Source: Candidatus Poribacteria bacterium
GTDB taxonomy: Bacteria; Poribacteria; WGA-4E; GCA-2687025
Reading direction: 5' to 3'
Assembly: GCA_018644665.1 (NCBI GenBank)
Contig: JABGQA010000058.1
Span: 1 to 64,000 of the forward strand
DNA length: 64,000 bases
In this document: positions 18,003 through 26,818 of the stretch, piece after piece
Numbering within the stretch: position 1 is the stretch's first letter
How the letters are laid out: every line of letters starts with the position of its first letter
Notes under the pieces: generated by a model
Told to the model about the DNA's origin: nothing
Database searches by the model: none
The model's input: only the letters and a program-made list of their open reading frames with translations
Position numbers and translations under genes: made by a program

Positions 18003-18018
18003 ACGGCAACATTGCCGT
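18003..18018. promoter_or_regulatory. Hairpin upstream of the KGGTGR cassette
   Basis: A perfect 7-bp inverted repeat ACGGCAA / TTGCCGT with a two-base centre lies just upstream of the first cassette gene and its probable GGAG site. The near-palindromic form suits a dimeric repressor operator or a leader hairpin. There is no T tract on the cassette side. Confidence 0.45.
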
Positions 18019-18103
18019 TACGTTGCGGCGAGCACATATCTTACTACACTAGTGAAGCGCCCGTATGCGCGTCGCACGCCGGGTCGGCCCGCCCGTGCCC
18101 ATC

Positions 18104-19075
18104 CTACGGCACGGTCACGACGAGCTTGCCAATGGCGTGGTTCGCTTCCATGTACCGGTGCGCGTCGGCGATCTCATCCAACGTGAACACACGATGCACG
18201 TTCGCGCGATACGCGCCCGACTCCACGCTGCGGACGATCCCTTGGAGCGTGTCGGTGTAGCCGGCCGCGGTGATGACGTGGCTGCTGTACCGCACGGCGC
18301 GGAGGTCGCGTGGGAGTTCGCCGATGGCGTCCTCGTCCCACACGTTCGCGAGGATGCCCGCCCAACAGACGATGCCGCCGGGCTTGAGCGAGCGCGCGGA
18401 GTCGGCGTACGTCACAGGGCCGACGAGTTCCAACGCGTAGTCCACGCCACCGGGGCATAGCGTCCGCACGCGGCCGGCTATACCGCCATCGTCGATCACG
18501 ACGTGGTCCGCGCCGTTCTGCCTTAGCGCCCCTACCTTGGACTCCTGGCGAGTCGTCGCGAGCACGGTCACGCCCATGCGCTTGGCCAGCGTGGCCGTAG
18601 CCATGCCGACCGACGACGAACCGCCGCGGACAAGCAACGCGCCGCCCGCCTCGACGCCCAGCGATTCGACCAGCGATCCCCACGCTGTGAGGAACGTCTC
18701 GGGGATCGCGCCGAACGTGGACCACGGTAGGTCGGTGTCTATCGGCATGACCTGCTGTGTGGGCAGTAGGGCGTACTCGGCATAGCCGCCGTCGTATGCG
18801 CGTCCCATGTCGCCCATGACCGCGGCCACCTTCTGCCCGACGGCGAGGCCCGAGTCCGACGCGTCCTCCACGACGCCGACGCACTCGATCCCGAGAACCC
18901 TGGGGAACTGCACGGCGTCGCCGGAGTGGCCCTGGCGCGTGAACATCTCCGAGCGGTTCAGCCCAAACGCCTTCACGCGTACAACGACCCACCCAGGCCG
19001 CGCCACGGGGTCGGGGAGATCGCGGACCTGCAGGACCTCAGGGCTTCCGGGCCGCTCGACGACGGCTGCTCTCAT
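18104..19075 (-). CDS. Quinone oxidoreductase-like MDR protein
   Basis: A 323-residue zinc-free medium-chain reductase of the NADPH:quinone oxidoreductase group. It begins MRAAVVERPGSPEVLQVRDL, has the family motif GLNRSEMFTRQG in place of the catalytic cysteine motif, lacks the structural zinc Cys loop, and carries the nucleotide-binding segment LLVRGGSSSVGMATATLAK. The C-terminus AHRYMEANHAIGKLVVTVP matches the family. It probably uses NADPH to reduce quinones or enones. It is divergent from the WD40-ankyrin gene and not linked to the KGGTGR cassette, from which it is separated by more than 200 bases. Confidence 0.85.
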   Translation of the reverse strand: MRAAVVERPGSPEVLQVRDLPDPVARPGWVVVRVKAFGLNRSEMFTRQGHSGDAVQFPRVLGIECVGVVEDASDSGLAVGQKVAAVMGDMGRAYDGGYAEYALLPTQQVMPIDTDLPWSTFGAIPETFLTAWGSLVESLGVEAGGALLVRGGSSSVGMATATLAKRMGVTVLATTRQESKVGALRQNGADHVVIDDGGIAGRVRTLCPGGVDYALELVGPVTYADSARSLKPGGIVCWAGILANVWDEDAIGELPRDLRAVRYSSHVITAAGYTDTLQGIVRSVESGAYRANVHRVFTLDEIADAHRYMEANHAIGKLVVTVP

Positions 19076-19214
19076 CGGTCACGATCTCCTGGTGGTTCGG
19101 GCCGATGCGCGTGCCTCCGCGGCTCTTACACTATACTCAGAGGACGTAGCAGCGATCGAGGCGAGGAGACCCGCGATGGATCGGTAAAATGGCCGGCGTG
19201 CGCGCCACGCCGCG

Positions 19215-21068
19215 ATGCTGCTGCTGATGGGCGCGCTCCTGACGGCTCCACACGCCGCTCTCGCAGTGGCGGCGGCGCACATGGAGTACGTGACGTCTCT
19301 CGGCACGCGACACGCCCACCCGGGGTTGAGCGAGCCCAAGGGCCTTCCCACTGCCGTGGAGTTCGGTCACGACGACACACGCCTCGTCGTCTCCCGCGCG
19401 GACGGTAGAGTAGAAGCGTGGGACGTCGCAGCTCGGCGAATCGACCGCAGCTACGACGCCGCACGTCTCATCGCCTACGCTTGCCACGCCGACGCACTCC
19501 TCATACAGACGCACGACGACGTCGTACAGCTCGTCGGCCTCGCCGACGATGCGCGCGTGACGACCGCCGCGGGGACGTACCTCGGCGCGATCGCGGAGGA
19601 CTGCTCGACGGTGGTTATGCAGCCGGCGGAGGGCGCCTCCGAGGTGTGGGATCTGGGCACGCTCATCCCAGGCCACACCGTGAATGCCCCCCGCGGCTCT
19701 TCCGCGCCCGCGCTGTCACCGGACGGCCTGTACATGGCCGTCAGCCACGAGATCCACCGGGCAGACGGCGAACACCGCGCCGTCATCGACGTCTGGGACA
19801 TCAAGCGCGACGAACGCCACGCGCGGATCGACGCTGGCTCGCCCGACGTGCCGCTAGGGCTGTGGAACCTCACCGTCTCTCCCGATGGCGCCCGCATCGC
19901 CGCCGACACACGCGAGGCTGGGAAGTCCGGCTTCCGCATCTGGGACGCCGCGACGGGAGAGGAACTCGCACGGCGCGAGGACTCGCCATCGTATTGGACG
20001 CGCGCGTTGGCGTGGTCCGCGGACGGACGGTACATCGCGTCGGGTGACGAACGCGGCGATATCGTCCTCTGGGACGCGAACTCCGTCGACGAACTGGATC
20101 GCCTTCGCAGCCATCAGGTAGTGCAGTCGCTGGCGTTCTCCGACGACGGCGAACGACTCGCCGTCGGCCTGTGGGATTCCACCGTGGAACTGTGGGACGT
20201 CGCGGCCGGCCCGGTGGCGCGGGACATCCACCGCGCGGTCACTCGTGGGGATGTTGCGGCGACACGGCAGTGGCTGAAAGCGGATCCGGCATCGGTGAAC
20301 GCGCGCCCGAACGGGAGACCCGCCCCGCTGCTCTACGCCGCACTGTCCCTGAACGTCGAGATGGTTTCTCTCCTACTCGAACACGGGGCGACCCCAGGTG
20401 ATGACCCGCTGCCTCTCTCGATGGCGATGACACACCCCTGGCGCGGCGGGGCGTACGAGGTGGCCGCCCTACTCACCGATGCCGGGGCCGTGGCGGACTT
20501 CCATTCGGCGTTGCAGCTTGGCCTTGAAGAGCGCGTCGCCGAGATACTGCGCGACGATCCGTCACAGGTGCACCGCACCGACTGGGGTCTATCGCCGGTC
20601 TCTCTCGTGGCCGAGGTGGGCAATGCGACCGTCGGCAAGATGCTGATCGAGGCGGGAGCGGCTGTGAACGTGTTCGCCGCTGCCAGCTTCGGGCTCTTAG
20701 ACCGGGTGCGCGCGTTCGTCGAGGCCGACGCGTCGTTGGTCAGCGCTTCGCGACCCGAGGGCGGGTACACGCCACTGCACTGCGCCGCCGAGACTGGGCA
20801 GGCCGACGTGGCGCTGTATCTCCTCGAGAACAGCGCGGACATACATGGGCGGAACTACTGGGGATTTCGGCCTCTACATCTCGCAGCCCTGAGCGCGCGC
20901 GGGGGACCCTCGGGGCTGGGCCACGTCGAGGTCGCCCGGATGCTGCTGGAACGCGGAGCGGACCCGCACGTGCGAGACGACTACGACCGCAGCCCGCTGA
21001 CCTTCGTCCCGGACTCAGGCAACGCCGGCTTGGTGCGACTGTTCGAGCCCTACGCCTCGGGCGATTAG
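19215..21068 (+). CDS. Secreted WD40-ankyrin fusion protein
   Basis: A 617-residue protein with a signal peptide (MLLLMGALLTAPHAALAVAA). The N-terminal 330 residues form a WD40-like beta-propeller, with recurrent VEAWDV, IDVWDIKR, FRIWDAATGEEL, IVLWDANSVD and VELWDVAAG blades. The C-terminal 280 residues are ankyrin repeats (PAPLLYAALSLNVEMVSLL, YTPLHCAAETGQADVALY, RPLHLAALSARG, EVARMLLERGADPH). Both halves are protein-interaction scaffolds; an extracytoplasmic combination is uncommon. No strong ribosome site precedes the ATG; it is the only usable start after the in-frame stop at 19185. Its stop overlaps the convergent VOC gene by four bases. Confidence 0.85.
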   Translation: MLLLMGALLTAPHAALAVAAAHMEYVTSLGTRHAHPGLSEPKGLPTAVEFGHDDTRLVVSRADGRVEAWDVAARRIDRSYDAARLIAYACHADALLIQTHDDVVQLVGLADDARVTTAAGTYLGAIAEDCSTVVMQPAEGASEVWDLGTLIPGHTVNAPRGSSAPALSPDGLYMAVSHEIHRADGEHRAVIDVWDIKRDERHARIDAGSPDVPLGLWNLTVSPDGARIAADTREAGKSGFRIWDAATGEELARREDSPSYWTRALAWSADGRYIASGDERGDIVLWDANSVDELDRLRSHQVVQSLAFSDDGERLAVGLWDSTVELWDVAAGPVARDIHRAVTRGDVAATRQWLKADPASVNARPNGRPAPLLYAALSLNVEMVSLLLEHGATPGDDPLPLSMAMTHPWRGGAYEVAALLTDAGAVADFHSALQLGLEERVAEILRDDPSQVHRTDWGLSPVSLVAEVGNATVGKMLIEAGAAVNVFAAASFGLLDRVRAFVEADASLVSASRPEGGYTPLHCAAETGQADVALYLLENSADIHGRNYWGFRPLHLAALSARGGPSGLGHVEVARMLLERGADPHVRDDYDRSPLTFVPDSGNAGLVRLFEPYASGD

Positions 21069-21922
21069 TCGCCGATGCTGCCGCCAAAGCCGATCTGGTA
21101 GCCGTCCGGGTCGGCGACCTGGAACTCACGCATGTCATAGAAGGTCTCGTACGGCTCCTTGGCGATCTCCGCGCCGGCGGCCTTGACCTCGGCGAACAGC
21201 GCGTTCACGTCGTCCACCCAGATGTAGGCATCCCACTGGTCGTCGTGGCCCGTGACGCGGGCGTTGGGATTCGTGTCGCCGGGCCCATCGTCATGGCTGT
21301 GTTGAGCGAGCATGATCGTCAGCCCGTCTCGGTTCATCATCACGAACGAGGGCGGTTCTCCCCAGAACTTCTCGTAAGTGAATCCGAGCTTGTCGCGGTA
21401 GTACGCAGCGGACGCTTGGACGTCACTGACGAGCAGCACCGGCGCAACATGGCTCAACTTCGCGCGCGTGTCCGACATGGCTGTGTCCTCGGTTGGGTTG
21501 TGGTCGGTCTGCTGCGAGATGCGCCCGCCGAAGCATATGTGGTGTGCGTCCGGGTCGGCGACCAGCAATTCCCGCATGCCGTAGTCCATGTCGTACGGGG
21601 CCCTGACCACGTTCGCGCCCGACGCGGAGAGTTCGGAGTGCGCGGCGTCGAGGTCGTCCAGCCAGATGGCGGCGTCCCACTGGTCGTCATGGCCTACCGC
21701 GCGCCCGTTCGGGTTCGTGTCGCCGGGCCGGTCGTCGTACCTGTTCTGCGTGAGCATGATGGTGAGATCGTCGCGCGTCACCATCACGAACGACGGCGGC
21801 TCGCCCCACATCCACTCGTAGGTGAAGCCCAGGCAGTCTCGGTAGTAGGCGGCGGCAGCCTCGATGTCGCTCACGAGCAGGTGCGGCGCGATCGCGGTCA
21901 GCTTCGGCTCAGGCACTGCCAC
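21065..21922 (-). CDS. Tandem VOC (glyoxalase/bleomycin-resistance fold) protein
   Basis: A 285-residue protein made of two closely similar vicinal-oxygen-chelate halves (about 8-130 and 160-283). Repeated motifs include LLVSDIEAAAAYYRDCLGFT / LLVSDVQASAAYYRDKLGFT, WGEPPSFVM, DLTIML/GLTIML and GHDDQWDA. An internal MSDTRAKLSH at the second half looks like a former start codon, so the gene probably arose by fusion of tandem duplicates. The function may be binding or modifying a small molecule; no specific activity is implied. Confidence 0.85.
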   Translation of the reverse strand: MAVPEPKLTAIAPHLLVSDIEAAAAYYRDCLGFTYEWMWGEPPSFVMVTRDDLTIMLTQNRYDDRPGDTNPNGRAVGHDDQWDAAIWLDDLDAAHSELSASGANVVRAPYDMDYGMRELLVADPDAHHICFGGRISQQTDHNPTEDTAMSDTRAKLSHVAPVLLVSDVQASAAYYRDKLGFTYEKFWGEPPSFVMMNRDGLTIMLAQHSHDDGPGDTNPNARVTGHDDQWDAYIWVDDVNALFAEVKAAGAEIAKEPYETFYDMREFQVADPDGYQIGFGGSIGD

Positions 21923-22078
21923 TCCTCCTTCCGCTACAGTCTAGTTCATGGCCTGCGGTCGATGGCCTGTCTGCCCAGTCACCGAGACCCCGGTGTCCGT
22001 TGAGCCGCCGGTGGGCGTGCGGTAGCATCGCGCATGAGCTTCGGCACGACGCTGAAAACCGTCCTCGAGGAGGCGCAC

Positions 22079-23101
22079 ATGCCTGCGACCCTATTCCCCG
22101 ACGAAGCGTGGGACACGTGCGAGCCCGCGGACGTGGGTATCGACGCCGGCAAACTGGTGCGCGCGCGCCAATGGCTCGACGCCAACGCCCCTGAGAACGG
22201 CTATCGGTTCCTGCTCGTGCGGCACGGCCGGGTCGCGGCGGAGTGGAACAGCGGCATCGACGCACAGGCGTACACGCCCATTGCGTCAGCGGCGAAGTCG
22301 CTCTATTCGAGCGTGCTCGGCGCCGCGGTCGAACGGGATGTGTTGGCTTCGGCCGACGAGAGAGTAGTCGCGCACTACCCGGAGATGATGGATGTCCCCG
22401 AAGGCCGCGGACCCAAGGAGGGCCGCTACGCCTTCGAGAAGGATCGCGAGATCACGTTCCGCCAGCTCATCTCCAACACGTCAGGCTATATGAAGCCCGG
22501 CGAAGCCCCGGGCGAGGTGTTCCACTACCAGACGTACGGCATGAACGTCCTCACGCACTCGCTCGCGAAGGTTCACGGGCGTTACGACGTCAGCGATCCC
22601 GAGGGATCTGCGGGGTTCAGCACGCTCATCGAGGAGTACCTGGCGCGGCCCATAGGCGCGGAGCCGCGCTACACACTCTCCAACTTCGCCCTGCAACCCG
22701 ACGCGCGGCTCGACATCTTCGGCTACTACTGCCAGGTGCACACGCGACCGGTGGACTTCGCCCGTCTGGGGTGGCTCTGGCTCAATGGTGGCCGATGGGA
22801 CGGCGAGCAGGTCGTTCCAGAAGCGTGGCTGCGCGAGGCCACCGCGACTGCGCCGGCGATCCTCGCCAACAGTCCCGAGGAAGACCACCGCTACGGCATG
22901 GGCTTCTGGACGAACGACAACGACCGGCTCTGGCCCGGCCTACCGACGTCCGGATTCAGCGCCAGCGGAGCAGGCGGGCACTACTGCTCCGTCTTCCCCG
23001 AACAGGGGATGGTCGTCGTGCAGAACCCCGGCCCGTACGCCGGCTTCGACGGCCGGGGCAACCCGGAGTTACTGCGCCTCGTGCTGGACGCCGCAGAATG
23101 A
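22079..23101 (+). CDS. Serine beta-lactamase-like hydrolase
   Basis: A 340-residue protein of the class C beta-lactamase/esterase fold. The catalytic pair is S70 and K73 in PIASAAKSLYSSVLG. The second motif region is FHYQTYGMN, where a canonical Y-x-N is not obvious, and a late GxGGHYCSVFPEQGMVVVQ resembles the H/KTG strand. There is no signal peptide, so a cytoplasmic esterase or amidase role is more likely than antibiotic resistance. The start is the second ATG, with GAGGAGG five bases upstream; the frame opens 45 bases earlier. Confidence 0.8.
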   Translation: MPATLFPDEAWDTCEPADVGIDAGKLVRARQWLDANAPENGYRFLLVRHGRVAAEWNSGIDAQAYTPIASAAKSLYSSVLGAAVERDVLASADERVVAHYPEMMDVPEGRGPKEGRYAFEKDREITFRQLISNTSGYMKPGEAPGEVFHYQTYGMNVLTHSLAKVHGRYDVSDPEGSAGFSTLIEEYLARPIGAEPRYTLSNFALQPDARLDIFGYYCQVHTRPVDFARLGWLWLNGGRWDGEQVVPEAWLREATATAPAILANSPEEDHRYGMGFWTNDNDRLWPGLPTSGFSASGAGGHYCSVFPEQGMVVVQNPGPYAGFDGRGNPELLRLVLDAAE

Positions 23102-23146
23102 CCACAGTCGTCCGCGCCACGACCCCACCGGACGGACGCGACACGC

Positions 23147-25774
23147 ATGGCTGAACGACGCATCACCGCCGAAGCCGCCGTCGCCGCGATCGCGGAACCC
23201 GCCGCGCTCGTGACGGCGGACACCCGGATAGTGGCCGCAAACGAGGCATTCCGGGAGGTCCTGGCGCATCGCGTGGAGAGCGCGCACGTCGTCGACGCGC
23301 CGCTGCGTGATGTCGTCGCGGCCGATGTCGCGTCGCAGATCGAACCCGTGTTGGAGCTCGTGTGGAAGCGCACGGCGGGGCGAGTCGCGCTCGACGCGCC
23401 GATCGGCCCCGGCAGGCCTCGACGCGCGGAAGTGGTCATGACCACCTTGCCGGAGCCGTCCGGCGCGCCGGATCTGGCCCTCCTCGTGCTCCGCCCCATT
23501 GAGCAGAGCCACAGCCAGAGCGAACGGGAGTCCGCAATAGCGGTCATCCGACAAGCCGTGTGGCAGATGAAGCGCGCCGACGAGTTGCCGCCGGTGCTGA
23601 CCGTGATCCGGGGGGCTCTACTCGAACTCGGCGTTACATTCGACCTGTGCGCGGTCAATGTGGTCGACCCCGTCGCCGCGGGTCCTTCCGTCCAGGTGAA
23701 CGCGCTCGCCAGCGACGGGCAGCCGCTGCAATACACGCCGCCTTTCAGGTCGGCGCGGCGGATCATGCGCACCTGGCGAGCCGGCGAGACGGCGTACCGG
23801 CCCGACCTGCCGGCCGTTCTCTCCGAGGATGAACCCGGGCGCGAGGAACGCGCGCAGGCTGCGCTCGCGAAGCCCGTCCGCTCTGTTATCGACATCCCAT
23901 TCTCCCACGGGACGCTCGCTGTCAACAGTGCGACCGCGAATGCGTTCGACCCCGAGGACATCTCGTTCCTCGAGACCGTGGCGCGCACGCTGTCGCACGG
24001 GATGGCCCGCGTGTCCGACTTCCAGGCCCTCGACCGAGCTCGCGACGCGCTCGTCGAGAAGACACAGTTACTCGATTCGGTGGGACAGGTCGCGGCGGTC
24101 ATCCTCGGGTCGCTGGACATCGAGGCCATCCTCGACACGCTGGTGGTCGAGTTGGCACGAAGCGCGCTGCTCCCGAACGCGCTGATCGCCGTCGTCGACG
24201 ACGACACCGACGAGCTTGTCATCGCGCGAAGCGTGGGGCACGACCTCACGGCGTCGTCATTCGCGCAGCACGCGTCCGCGGTGGGCCGGCGCTACCCGGC
24301 TGACGCCCCGAACGTGATGGCATCCGCCGTCCGCGACGGGGAGCTGGTTGTCGCCCGCGGCGAGCAAAGGGAGTTCGACCTACAGCTACTGCCCGGTGAC
24401 CTCGACGCAACCGACACCAACGTCTACGCCATACCCATCAAGAAGCCCGATCGGGTGCTCGCCGTGCTCGTGACCTGCGCCCCTCGCGCCGACCACGGCG
24501 CCACCGTGAGGCGCGTCGGGGGCATGGGCGGGCTGTTGAAGCAGGCCGCGATAGCCCTCGAACGCGCGCAGTTGCACCGGCGCGCCCTCGACGCGCACGA
24601 CGAACTGCGGCGCGTGATAAGCAGCGCCCAATGTGTGCTGTGGCATTCCCACGTCGAGCGACGCGCTGAGGGCCACAGGTGGCGCTCCGACCTCGTCGGG
24701 ACGGATGTCGCGGGTCTTGCGGAGTTCACCAACGTGGACATCGATCCCGCCGAGGAGTGGGACGATGCGCTACGTCGCGCGCGCCTACCTGCGAGTGACG
24801 CCCGAGCAGCGCAGACCACCGCCAACGCGTTCGAGCGCAGCGAGGATCACTACAGCAGCGAGATCTGCTACATCGACAGGGACGGTGAGGTGCGGTGCTT
24901 GCACGAGGACGTCTTCATCGAGCCTCGCGGAGCGAACAGATGGTACTGCGTTGGCGTCTGGACGGACATCACCGAGCGGAAGGCGACAGAGGATGAGATA
25001 CTCCGCCTCAACGCGAGCCTCGAGAGCGAAGTCCTCGCGCGTACCCGCGACCTGGAGGCCGAGCTCCGCGAACGGCGACGGGTAGAGGAGACGCTCCGCC
25101 GAACGCAGTCGGAGCGGGCCCAACTCATGCATCGCGTGCTCACCGTGCAGGAGGAGGAGCGCACGCACATCGCCGGGGAACTCCACGATCGCGCGGGCCA
25201 GTCCATGACGTCGGTGCTCGTGCGGCTCAAGTCGATGGCGCAGGAGGCCCCCGGGTCCGAGGGCAGGGCGCTCGCCGACGAGTTGCGCACGCTCGTCACC
25301 GACTGCATGACGGATATACGTGACATCGCCGTCGCCGTTCGGCCAGCCACTCTCGACCGTCTCGGGTTGGTCAGCGCGCTGGAGCAGGAACTCCAGACGC
25401 TCGCCGGCCACTTCGATCTCCAAGTCGACTTCGTCGCCGAGGACGCCTCTGCGGACGGCCTCGCCCCCGACGCGGAGATCGCCATCTTCCGCGTCGTGCA
25501 GGCCGCGCTGACGAACGTCGCGCGGCATGCGCAGGCACGCGCCGTGAGCGTCGTGATGCAGCGACGCGACGCGATCGTATCCACGATCATAGAGGACGAC
25601 GGTGTTGGCTTCGACGTGGACGCCGTCCTGGCAGGCCCCGTCGAGTCGAGATTCGGTCTTATGGCGATGGAAGAGCGGCTCCGGCCGTTCGATGGCACGA
25701 TACGATTCGAGTCAGCGGCGGGAGCCGGGGCCACGGTGTTCATCGAGATCGAGGCGAGCGGCCGGTCCACATAA
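23147..25774 (+). CDS. PAS/GAF sensor histidine kinase (NarL/HisKA_3 type)
   Basis: An 875-residue cytoplasmic kinase. Residues about 8-115 are PAS-like (ALVTADTRIVAANEAFREV). Two GAF-like domains follow at about 135-295 and 315-480. A further PAS/PAC module ends at WYCVGVWTDITERK (about 600). A coiled linker leads to the HisKA_3 domain with phospho-acceptor H680 in ERTHIAGELHDRAGQ. The HATPase_c part shows the N box (LTNVARHAQA) and DDGVGFD. There is no transmembrane segment, so it senses an internal signal, perhaps through GAF ligands. No response regulator is in the window, so it is an orphan here. It starts 45 bases after the beta-lactamase-like gene on the same strand. Confidence 0.88.
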   Translation: MAERRITAEAAVAAIAEPAALVTADTRIVAANEAFREVLAHRVESAHVVDAPLRDVVAADVASQIEPVLELVWKRTAGRVALDAPIGPGRPRRAEVVMTTLPEPSGAPDLALLVLRPIEQSHSQSERESAIAVIRQAVWQMKRADELPPVLTVIRGALLELGVTFDLCAVNVVDPVAAGPSVQVNALASDGQPLQYTPPFRSARRIMRTWRAGETAYRPDLPAVLSEDEPGREERAQAALAKPVRSVIDIPFSHGTLAVNSATANAFDPEDISFLETVARTLSHGMARVSDFQALDRARDALVEKTQLLDSVGQVAAVILGSLDIEAILDTLVVELARSALLPNALIAVVDDDTDELVIARSVGHDLTASSFAQHASAVGRRYPADAPNVMASAVRDGELVVARGEQREFDLQLLPGDLDATDTNVYAIPIKKPDRVLAVLVTCAPRADHGATVRRVGGMGGLLKQAAIALERAQLHRRALDAHDELRRVISSAQCVLWHSHVERRAEGHRWRSDLVGTDVAGLAEFTNVDIDPAEEWDDALRRARLPASDARAAQTTANAFERSEDHYSSEICYIDRDGEVRCLHEDVFIEPRGANRWYCVGVWTDITERKATEDEILRLNASLESEVLARTRDLEAELRERRRVEETLRRTQSERAQLMHRVLTVQEEERTHIAGELHDRAGQSMTSVLVRLKSMAQEAPGSEGRALADELRTLVTDCMTDIRDIAVAVRPATLDRLGLVSALEQELQTLAGHFDLQVDFVAEDASADGLAPDAEIAIFRVVQAALTNVARHAQARAVSVVMQRRDAIVSTIIEDDGVGFDVDAVLAGPVESRFGLMAMEERLRPFDGTIRFESAAGAGATVFIEIEASGRST

Positions 25775-25903
25775 CCGTTTGGCGATCACCGGCGTCTAAC
25801 CGTACAGGCTCGGCGCGCGCGCCGAATCACGGTTGCCGCAGCCCTTGGATGCGGCTATATCTCATGCGGTTCGTAGACAGCACCCATAGAAACGGAGCGA
25901 CGC

Positions 25904-26671
25904 ATGCGCACACTTGCATCATGGTGTTTGGCAGCGGCAATGGCTGCCGCCCTAGCCACGTCGGCCTATGCCTTGGACTTCGACGGGCTCATCGCCGCTT
26001 ACACGTACGATGAAGGTAGCGGCGACACGGCGGAGGACATCTCCGGCAACGGATTCGACGGCACAATCGTCGACGGAAACTGGGTCACAGGCGTGTTCGG
26101 CGAGGCGATCGAGTTCACCGGTGGGCAGTCGCATATGTTTGCGGACGGCGTCCTCTCGTCCGTCCCGAACAACGCGATCACGCTCGGCGCCTGGTTCCAG
26201 CTTCAGGACCACCCGGCGTACGAGGGCATCATCGGGGGAAGTGACCCGGACCTCGGCGGGTGCTGCCAGTACCGGATCATGATCGAGCCGGGCTTCGCGC
26301 CGTTCTACAATGCGGGCGCCCACACGGATGTTACCGTCGCCGGTGTCGTAACCGAGGGCGGCGTCTGGTACCACTACGTGATGACCATCGACGGCGACGT
26401 GAAGATATACCTCGATGGCGAGGTCGTCGGCGAAGGCATTGCCGCAGCCGACCCTCTGCCCGAGTTGGCCACGCCGCTGCTTGTCGGCACTGGTGAGAGC
26501 CCCGGCACGTGGCCCCTCTTCGGCCTCGTGGACGAGGTCGTCGTCTTCGATCGCGCAATCTCAGAAGACGAAGTCAACGAACTCAAGGACAGCGGTCTCG
26601 TCGTGGCCATGGCCGTGGACGCCCGTGGCAAGCTGGCCCTGCAATGGGCGGGACTGAAGTCGGACCGCTAA
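25904..26671 (+). CDS. Secreted LamG-domain protein, copy 1
   Basis: A 255-residue exported protein: signal peptide (residues 1-24, ending TSAYA), then one LamG/concanavalin-like domain. Marks are AAYTYDEGSGDTAEDISGNG, IEFTGGQSHMFADGVLSS, GAWFQLQDH and LVDEVVVFDRAISEDEVNEL. The C-terminus is AVDARGKLALQWAGLKSDR, a tail shared with the other two LamG-only proteins in this window. A GGAG six bases upstream marks the ATG. The role is probably glycan or matrix binding at the cell surface. Copy 2 follows directly. Confidence 0.85.
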   Translation: MRTLASWCLAAAMAAALATSAYALDFDGLIAAYTYDEGSGDTAEDISGNGFDGTIVDGNWVTGVFGEAIEFTGGQSHMFADGVLSSVPNNAITLGAWFQLQDHPAYEGIIGGSDPDLGGCCQYRIMIEPGFAPFYNAGAHTDVTVAGVVTEGGVWYHYVMTIDGDVKIYLDGEVVGEGIAAADPLPELATPLLVGTGESPGTWPLFGLVDEVVVFDRAISEDEVNELKDSGLVVAMAVDARGKLALQWAGLKSDR

Positions 26672-26688
26672 CCAACGATACGCGTGCG

Positions 26689-26721
26689 CGGCGGCCCTGA
26701 CAGCAGATGCCAGGGCCGCCG
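26689..26721 (+). terminator. Stem-loop terminator between LamG copies
   Basis: An 11-bp GC-rich perfect stem (CGGCGGCCCTG / CAGGGCCGCCG) with an 11-base loop, starting 18 bases after the LamG copy 1 stop. No T tract follows, so it may act as a processing barrier that sets relative expression of the two copies. Confidence 0.6.
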
Positions 26722-26818
26722 GCCTGCCTGCACGGCGCCGTGGGCGTGACTCCGCTGTCGCGACGTCAGCCCTCGCGCAATACTCACACGGACTACACGG
26801 CTAGGAATGGAGTTCTCG

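Noticed and set aside
22079..23101. Antibiotic resistance beta-lactamase
   Set aside because: There is no signal peptide and the Y-x-N motif is not clear; most members of this fold without export signals are esterases or unknown hydrolases.
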